Shown: in pieces, positions 57,735-64,000 of the stretch
Layout: the number at the start of each line of letters is the position of its first letter
How positions within the stretch are numbered: the stretch's first letter is position 1
Assembly: GCF_900109115.1 (NCBI RefSeq)
Contig: NZ_FNYV01000001.1
Coordinates: 124,001 to 188,000 of the forward strand
From: Micromonospora phaseoli
Lineage (GTDB): Bacteria; Actinomycetota; Actinomycetes; Mycobacteriales; Micromonosporaceae
Direction: 5' to 3'
DNA: 64,000 bases
Position numbers and translations under genes: made by a program
The notes under the pieces: model-generated
The model's input: the letters and a program-made list of their open reading frames with translations, nothing else
Told to the model about the DNA's origin: nothing
The model's database searches: none

Positions 57735-59437
57735 CACTTCGTCAGCCGGTGCCGGGCCACCTCACGGAGGTGGCCGTCACTGGTGGTGCCCTCGATGGTC
57801 ACCTCGGCCGTACGCCCGGCGTGGGTGAGCGTGGCCACCGCGTTGCCGAAGTACGGCCCGGCCAGCTTGCGCCACCTCACCAGGGGACGGCGCACCCCGG
57901 CGGTGCGGGCCAGTGCCCGGGTCGCCCCGGCCGGCCCGCGCGCCCAGCCGAGCCGCATCAGCGGACGCATCCCGGCCGGCACCTGGTTGTGGATCGGCGA
58001 GCAGGTGAGCTGGTGCACGGGGGTGTGTACCGCGGGGTCGGCGAAGCGGACCCGGGCCACGTACGAATGGTGCACGTCGCCGGAGAGCACGCTGATCGAC
58101 GCCGGTGGCGGGTACGCCGGTCCGGCGCCCTTGCGGTCGTCGGGCGCGCCGGGGGTACCGCTGCCGATGCGGGCGAACAGCGCGCCGAGGGCGTCGAACG
58201 AGCGGCGGAACGCGCCCCAGTGTTCGAGGTCGAGCGCGCGGCGTAGCCGTTCCCCCAGGCCGGCGACCCAGGGCCGGGAAGAGTCGGCCAGCTTCTCGTT
58301 CCACGCCTCGACGTGGTGGATGCCGGGCGGCAGCAGCCAGGGCAGCGAGGAGCCGACCACCAGGTGGTCGTAGTTGCCGTGGGCGCGGTCGACGAACCAC
58401 GACCACTCGCCGGGTGGCAGCATGGCCCGCCGGCCCGGCAGCAGTACCCGGCTGCACCGGCTGTCCAGCATCACCAGCCGGGTCCTGCCAAGGTCGAGCG
58501 CGTAGCTCCACTGGTACTGCACCGCGCGCCAGCGTTCGGTGTCGTGGGCCAGGTCGGCCTCGGTGTCGACCCGCGCGCCGAACTCGCGCAGCACCTCGGT
58601 GGCGTCCTCGGCGGTGCTCACCTTGGCGAAGATCGGGTCGGCCGCGATCTCGTCCGGGGAGAGGTTGCCCAGGTGCTGGTACACCCAGTAGGAGGACAGG
58701 CCGCTGGCGATCCGCTCGGCCCACCAGGGTTGCTCGCGCATCTCCGCCCGCCAGGAGGCCGAGGTGTTCCAGTCGTCGATGATCTCGTGATCGTCGAAGA
58801 TCATCACGCTCGGCACGGTGGAGAAGAGCCAGCGGATCTCCGGGTCACTCCACGACTCCAGATAGAGCTTGGTGTACTCGTCGAAGCTGACCACCTGGTC
58901 GCTGGGCGCGCCCGCGGGGCGCCGACGGCGGCGGCGCAGCAGGCGCTTCACGGTCGGCGAGGTCTCGTCTGCGTAGACCTGGTCGCCGAGGAGCAGCACC
59001 AGGTCGGGCAGGGCGGCCGGGTCGGGGTCGGCCAGCACCCGCCGGGCGTACGCGTCGAGCGCGTCCGGCGGCAGCTTGCGGGTGGTGGCGTGCTGGGTGG
59101 TCTCCCGGCAGGAACCGAAGAGCAGCCGGACCGGCTGGTCGCGGTCGTCGGCGGCGCGGGTACGGATCACGCTGGGCGGGAAGCGGCTGTCCGGCAGCGG
59201 CCAGGCCACCTCGTCGTCGATCAGCACCTCGTAGCGGGTGGTGCTGTCCGGGGTGAGTCCCTCGACCACCACCAGCGCGTAGTGGTGGTCGTACGCGCTG
59301 AAGGTGGGCGCGGTGCCGGTGGCACCATCGGCCGTGCGGACGGTGACCACCGCTGGCGCCGTGGTTTCCAGCCAGACGGTGGCCCGAGTGCCGACGACCC
59401 GGCGCAGCAGGGGGCCGATGAGCAGCTCGGCGGGCAT
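57734..59437 (-). CDS. PhoD-like alkaline phosphatase/phosphodiesterase
   Basis: 567 residues. A fibronectin-like N-terminal domain (about 1-95) is followed by a metallophosphatase domain: RLLFGSCRETT, VLLLGDQVYADE, SVMIFDDHEIIDDWN, VMLDSR and ISVLSGDVHHSYVARV, the metal-ligand motifs of the PhoD family. No Tat or Sec signal is visible, so unlike secreted PhoD it appears cytoplasmic. Cytoplasmic PhoD-like proteins of unknown substrate are common in actinomycetes. ATG 59437 has GGAGG seven bases upstream. Confidence 0.88.
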   Translation of the reverse strand: MPAELLIGPLLRRVVGTRATVWLETTAPAVVTVRTADGATGTAPTFSAYDHHYALVVVEGLTPDSTTRYEVLIDDEVAWPLPDSRFPPSVIRTRAADDRDQPVRLLFGSCRETTQHATTRKLPPDALDAYARRVLADPDPAALPDLVLLLGDQVYADETSPTVKRLLRRRRRRPAGAPSDQVVSFDEYTKLYLESWSDPEIRWLFSTVPSVMIFDDHEIIDDWNTSASWRAEMREQPWWAERIASGLSSYWVYQHLGNLSPDEIAADPIFAKVSTAEDATEVLREFGARVDTEADLAHDTERWRAVQYQWSYALDLGRTRLVMLDSRCSRVLLPGRRAMLPPGEWSWFVDRAHGNYDHLVVGSSLPWLLPPGIHHVEAWNEKLADSSRPWVAGLGERLRRALDLEHWGAFRRSFDALGALFARIGSGTPGAPDDRKGAGPAYPPPASISVLSGDVHHSYVARVRFADPAVHTPVHQLTCSPIHNQVPAGMRPLMRLGWARGPAGATRALARTAGVRRPLVRWRKLAGPYFGNAVATLTHAGRTAEVTIEGTTSDGHLREVARHRLTK

Positions 59438-59574
59438 GCAGAACCTCCAGATGAGAGAGCTTCATCCTTTACTACCCTGCCGGCCGCGCACCACTGCTGG
59501 CTGTGGCCGAGACTACCGTCGCTTCCTGAGCAGGCGTCGGCAGCGGTGGCTGAGACGCGGTCGTCGGCATCTGA

Positions 59575-59580
59575 CAGGAT
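59575..59580 (+). promoter_or_regulatory. -10 element of a leaderless promoter (ftsY)
   Basis: CAGGAT ends six bases before ATG 59587 and no ribosome site is present. Confidence 0.45.
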
Positions 59581-59586
59581 TCCGGC

Positions 59587-60774
59587 ATGACGGAATACCT
59601 CCTCATCGCTCTCGCCCTGCTCGGTGTGCTGATCCTCGGCGGCATCGGGCTGGTCGTGCCGCGGCTGCGCCGACGGCCGGAGCCGCCGTTGCCGCGTACG
59701 GAGGTCGACACCCGGGCGGAGGAGGACCTCGCCGGGCCGCCGGTGCAGGCGCCGGAGGCGGATCTGTCCACCGGTGTCCTGGTCGAGCCGCCGGTCGTCG
59801 AGGCGCCGACACCGACCGTCGAGGTGCCCGAGCCGACCGCCGGCCGGCTGGTGCGGCTGCGCTCCCGGCTGTCGCGGTCGCAGAATGTCCTCGGCAAGGG
59901 GCTGCTGGGCCTGCTCAGCCGCGACCGGCTCGACGAGGACGTCTGGGAGGAGATCGAGGACAGCCTGATCACCGCCGACGTGGGCGTCGACGCGACCAGG
60001 GAGATCGTCGACCGGCTGCGGGAGCGCACCCGGGTGCTGGGCACCCGGTCGGTCGCCGAGCTGCGCGCCCTGCTCGCCGCCGAGCTGGTCAACGCGCTCG
60101 ACCCGGGGCTGGACCGCTCCCTGCACACCGCGCCGAAGGACGGCGTACCGGCGGTGCTGCTCGTGGTCGGGGTCAACGGCGCGGGGAAGACCACCACCTG
60201 CGGCAAGATCGCCCGGGTGCTCATCGCCGACGGACGCAGCGTGCTGCTCGGCGCCGCCGACACCTTCCGGGCCGCCGCCGCCGACCAGTTGGAGACCTGG
60301 GCCGGGCGGGTCGGTGCCGAGACGGTCCGGGGCGCGGAGGGGGCCGACCCGGCCAGCGTCGCCTTCGACGCGGTCAAGCGCGGCATCCAGACCGGCGTCG
60401 ACACCGTCCTCGTCGACACCGCCGGCCGGCTGCAGAACAAGATCGGCCTGATGGACGAGCTGGGCAAGGTCAAGCGGGTGGTGGAGAAGCACGGCCCGAT
60501 CGACGAGACACTGCTGGTGCTCGACGCCACCACCGGCCAGAACGGCCTGGAGCAGGCCCGCGTCTTCACCGAGGTGGTCAACGTCACCGGGGTGGTGCTG
60601 ACCAAGCTCGATGGCACCGCCAAGGGCGGCATCGTGATCGCGGTGCAGCGCAAGCTCGGCATCCCGGTGAAGCTGGTCGGCCTCGGCGAGGGCCCGGACG
60701 ATCTGGCGCCGTTCGACCCCGCGCAGTTCGTCGACGCGCTGCTGGGTACCGAATCCTCCGGTCCGACCGCGTAA
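59587..60774 (+). CDS. ftsY: signal recognition particle receptor FtsY
   Basis: 395 residues. Targets SRP-ribosome complexes to the membrane. An N-terminal membrane anchor (about 5-25) and an acidic Pro-rich linker are followed by the NG domain: VLGKGLLGLL and DRLDEDVWEEIEDSLITADVG (N), then GTPase motifs GVNGAGKT (195-202), AADTFRAAAADQL, VDTAGRLQNK and TKLDGTAKGG. The membrane anchor is typical of actinobacterial FtsY. It sits between smc and amt as in mycobacteria and streptomycetes. Confidence 0.96.
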   Translation: MTEYLLIALALLGVLILGGIGLVVPRLRRRPEPPLPRTEVDTRAEEDLAGPPVQAPEADLSTGVLVEPPVVEAPTPTVEVPEPTAGRLVRLRSRLSRSQNVLGKGLLGLLSRDRLDEDVWEEIEDSLITADVGVDATREIVDRLRERTRVLGTRSVAELRALLAAELVNALDPGLDRSLHTAPKDGVPAVLLVVGVNGAGKTTTCGKIARVLIADGRSVLLGAADTFRAAAADQLETWAGRVGAETVRGAEGADPASVAFDAVKRGIQTGVDTVLVDTAGRLQNKIGLMDELGKVKRVVEKHGPIDETLLVLDATTGQNGLEQARVFTEVVNVTGVVLTKLDGTAKGGIVIAVQRKLGIPVKLVGLGEGPDDLAPFDPAQFVDALLGTESSGPTA

Positions 60775-60855
60775 CCTCGGGTGACCAGAGACGATCGCGC
60801 GTACGCGGGTTGGCGCGACCCGAGCCACCCGTCGCAGCGCCTCGGGAGACCGTAC

Positions 60856-61644
60856 GTGACTTCGCAGGAGATTCCCCTGCACGGTGGGAACGTGAGCACC
60901 GTGGTGCGGGTGGGTGACACGGTCCGGCGCAACGCCGGGCCGTGGACGCCGTCGGTGCACGCCCTGCTGCGCCACCTGGAGTACGTCGGGTTCACCGGCG
61001 CTCCCCGTGCCCTCGGCATGGACGAGCGCAACCGGGAGGTCCTGTCGTATCTGGAGGGGGAGTGCGGGGAGTACCCGCTGGCCCCGCACTGGGTCACCGA
61101 CGAGGCGCTGGTCACCGTCGCCACCATGCTGCGGATGTTCCACGACGCCCAGTACGGTTTCGTCCCGCCGCCGCACGCGGTGTGGCGCTCGTTCGGCCCG
61201 CCACCGCCGGACACCGAGGTCGTCTGCCATCACGACGCGGCCCCGCACAACGTGATCTGGCGGCCGGACGGGACCCTCGGTCTGATCGACTTCGACCTCG
61301 CCTCGCCCGGCGCGCGGATCTACGACGTGGCGTACGCGGCGTGGACCTGGGTGCCGATCTTCTCCGACCGGGACTCGATCACGCTGGGCTGGAAGCACCC
61401 GGACCGGCCGCGGCGGCTGCGGCTCTTCGCCGACGCGTACGGGCTGATTCCGCGTGACCGGCACCGGCTGATCCGGACCATCCGCAAGCGGATCGTCGAT
61501 CATGTGGAGGGCATCCGGCGGATGGCCGCGGCGGGAGAGCCGGCCTTCGTGCGGATCGTGCACAAGGGCCATCTGCGCCGACCGATGCGGGATCTGCGGC
61601 TGCTGGATTATGAACGGCAGGCACTCGAGTACGCCCTGCGCTGA
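60856..61644 (+). CDS. aminoglycoside phosphotransferase-like kinase
   Basis: 262 residues. APH/choline kinase fold: the catalytic loop HHDAAPHNVIW (Asp and Asn), the metal motif LIDFDLASPG, and the family end AGEPAFVRIVHKGHLRR. GTG 60856 is chosen for GGGAG upstream; GTG 60781 adds 25 residues and lacks a ribosome site. Intrinsic substrates of such chromosomal kinases are usually unknown and antibiotic resistance should not be assumed. Confidence 0.8.
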   Translation: MTSQEIPLHGGNVSTVVRVGDTVRRNAGPWTPSVHALLRHLEYVGFTGAPRALGMDERNREVLSYLEGECGEYPLAPHWVTDEALVTVATMLRMFHDAQYGFVPPPHAVWRSFGPPPPDTEVVCHHDAAPHNVIWRPDGTLGLIDFDLASPGARIYDVAYAAWTWVPIFSDRDSITLGWKHPDRPRRLRLFADAYGLIPRDRHRLIRTIRKRIVDHVEGIRRMAAAGEPAFVRIVHKGHLRRPMRDLRLLDYERQALEYALR

Positions 61645-61716
61645 TCCGTCGGGGGAGCGACCCCGCGCCAAATGGCCGATCCGCCCCCCACCAAGTCACC
61701 GATGTGTGCGACTTTC

Positions 61717-61753
61717 TTCACACGTTGGAAACAAGCCGTCACGGTTCGGAAAC
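61717..61753 (+). promoter_or_regulatory. GlnR-type binding site upstream of amt
   Basis: Two half-sites TTCAC-N6-GAAAC (61717-61732) and GTCAC-N6-GAAAC (61738-61753) with five bases between. The second half-site is a perfect match to the streptomycete GlnR consensus gTnAC-n6-GAAAC. The site lies 111 bp before the amt start codon. GlnR activates amtB-glnK-glnD under nitrogen limitation in Streptomyces. Confidence 0.7.
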
Positions 61754-61864
61754 CAGCCGGGGACCTTGGGTGAAACAGCCGACAATCAGGCTTCCGCGCA
61801 ACCGGCGTACGGGCGATGCTGCGCGATGCCGGGAGGGAGGGAAAACAACCTGAGAGGAGGCAGC

Positions 61865-63557
<1,693 letters not shown>

Positions 63558-63568
63558 GAACATCCTCG

Positions 63569-64000
63569 ATGACCTCGTTGACCGCCAAGGAAGCCTCGGA
63601 GCCGATTCGTGGTGCCGATCTCCTGGTCAACGAGGTCATCGGCGTACCGGCCGGGATCGGGGCGACGGCGCGCCGATCCCGGTCGGAGGCGTACGACGCC
63701 TGGCTGGCCCGGCTGCTGCCGGCCCGGCCGGGCGTCGCCCTGGTCGCGGTGGGTGGGCTGGGCCGGCGGCAGTGCGCCCCCTACGGCGACCTCGACCTGG
63801 TGCTGGTGCACGCCGGGGTGCCCGGGATCGACGAGATGGCCGCCGCGCTCTGGTATCCGATCTGGGATGCCGGGCTGCGGCTGGACCACTCGGTGCGTAC
63901 CGTCGCCGAGGCGCTCTCGGTCGCCCAGGACGACGTCAAGGTCGCTCTCGGACTGCTCGACGCCCGACTCGTCGCCGGTGACGCCGAACTCGCCGACACG
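63569..64000 (+). CDS. glnD: [protein-PII] uridylyl/adenylyltransferase, N-terminal part
   Basis: 144 residues before the window ends; the frame is open to the right edge. The nucleotidyltransferase motif GGLGRRQCAPYGDLDLVLVH (62-81, metal-binding Asp74 and Asp76) is the GlnD signature. The enzyme should modify and demodify the T-loop tyrosine of the PII protein encoded 11 bp upstream; in streptomycetes it adenylylates. HD and ACT domains lie outside. The usual glycine-serine pair of other transferases is replaced by GGLGR, as in GlnD. Confidence 0.93.
   Translation, partial: MTSLTAKEASEPIRGADLLVNEVIGVPAGIGATARRSRSEAYDAWLARLLPARPGVALVAVGGLGRRQCAPYGDLDLVLVHAGVPGIDEMAAALWYPIWDAGLRLDHSVRTVAEALSVAQDDVKVALGLLDARLVAGDAELADT

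Noticed and set aside
60781..61644. Aminoglycoside resistance gene
   Set aside because: The APH fold is shared by many housekeeping kinases; nothing in the sequence or context (ftsY-amt) supports an antibiotic substrate.

Overview
The window is 64 kb of very GC-rich chromosome with GTG starts, many 4-base ATGA/GTGA gene overlaps and leaderless promoters. Gene content and order point to the Actinobacteria, and the family Micromonosporaceae (Micromonospora, Salinispora and relatives) is the best guess. The reasons are the short dispersed repeats (30-bp GGGGCCCC dimers, a GTTGATCAAG palindrome, GTGAGCGAGC elements), which I associate from memory with that family, and a run sepIVA-yceD-rpmF-plsX-rnc-mutM-smc-ftsY-amt-glnB-glnD that matches the mycobacterial and streptomycete core order. 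Everything looks like core chromosome. I see no phage, insertion sequence, CRISPR array or biosynthetic gene cluster.

Layout. Bases 1-5 kb hold branched-chain amino acid genes: the end of leuB, ilvE and cimA, with a candidate isoleucine attenuator in front of cimA, plus a tyrosine phosphatase and a PRC-barrel gene on the other strand. Bases 5-11.8 kb hold a membrane EEP-family enzyme, a small secreted protein with a long leader, and a MoxR-DUF58-VWA-HtrA operon. Bases 11.8-19.3 kb hold a possible glycosylase, a membrane protein, an FAH-family hydrolase, tRNA-Gln and tRNA-Glu, the IclR regulator NdgR divergent from leuC-leuD, and the histone-like HU gene. Bases 19.4-27.1 kb hold a second membrane EEP enzyme, then a polyphosphate and house-cleaning block (MutT1-CHAD-Ppk) behind a PHO box, and cofC. 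Bases 27.2-32.2 kb are a plus-strand block plsC-gpsA-C-S lyase-HemK-ROK kinase. Bases 32.2-38 kb hold a Scr1-type XRE/DUF397 pair, ddl, DUF3515, an Lrp-like gene, thiL, a GNAT and rpmB. Bases 38-49.5 kb hold the fakA-like/recG pair, an LPXTG surface protein, rsmD-coaD, sepIVA and the yceD-rpmF-plsX-rnc-mutM operon. Bases 49.5-57.6 kb hold two envelope or secreted proteins (GH114-like lipoprotein, CAP-domain protein), smc, a HAD hydrolase and a DinB protein. Bases 57.7-64 kb hold a PhoD-like phosphatase, ftsY, an APH-like kinase and the nitrogen operon amt-glnB-glnD behind a GlnR-type site.

The genes join up as follows. leuB, ilvE, cimA and leuCD cover branched-chain amino acid synthesis, with local control by NdgR and a candidate attenuator. 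Ppk, the CHAD protein and MutT1 form a phosphate-responsive set. PlsX, PlsC and GpsA feed phospholipid synthesis. Amt, GlnB and GlnD are the ammonium-sensing module.

The most unusual structures are short repeats rather than genes. Two 80-bp elements are inserted exactly at GTGA start codons (in front of gpsA and thiL). Each carries a 27-codon mini-ORF whose TGA overlaps the start of the next gene and each supplies a GGAG. Four 60-bp elements, each a dimer of 30-bp GGGGCCCC units, sit next to stop codons. All product names come from motifs and gene order read by eye; nothing was searched against a database.
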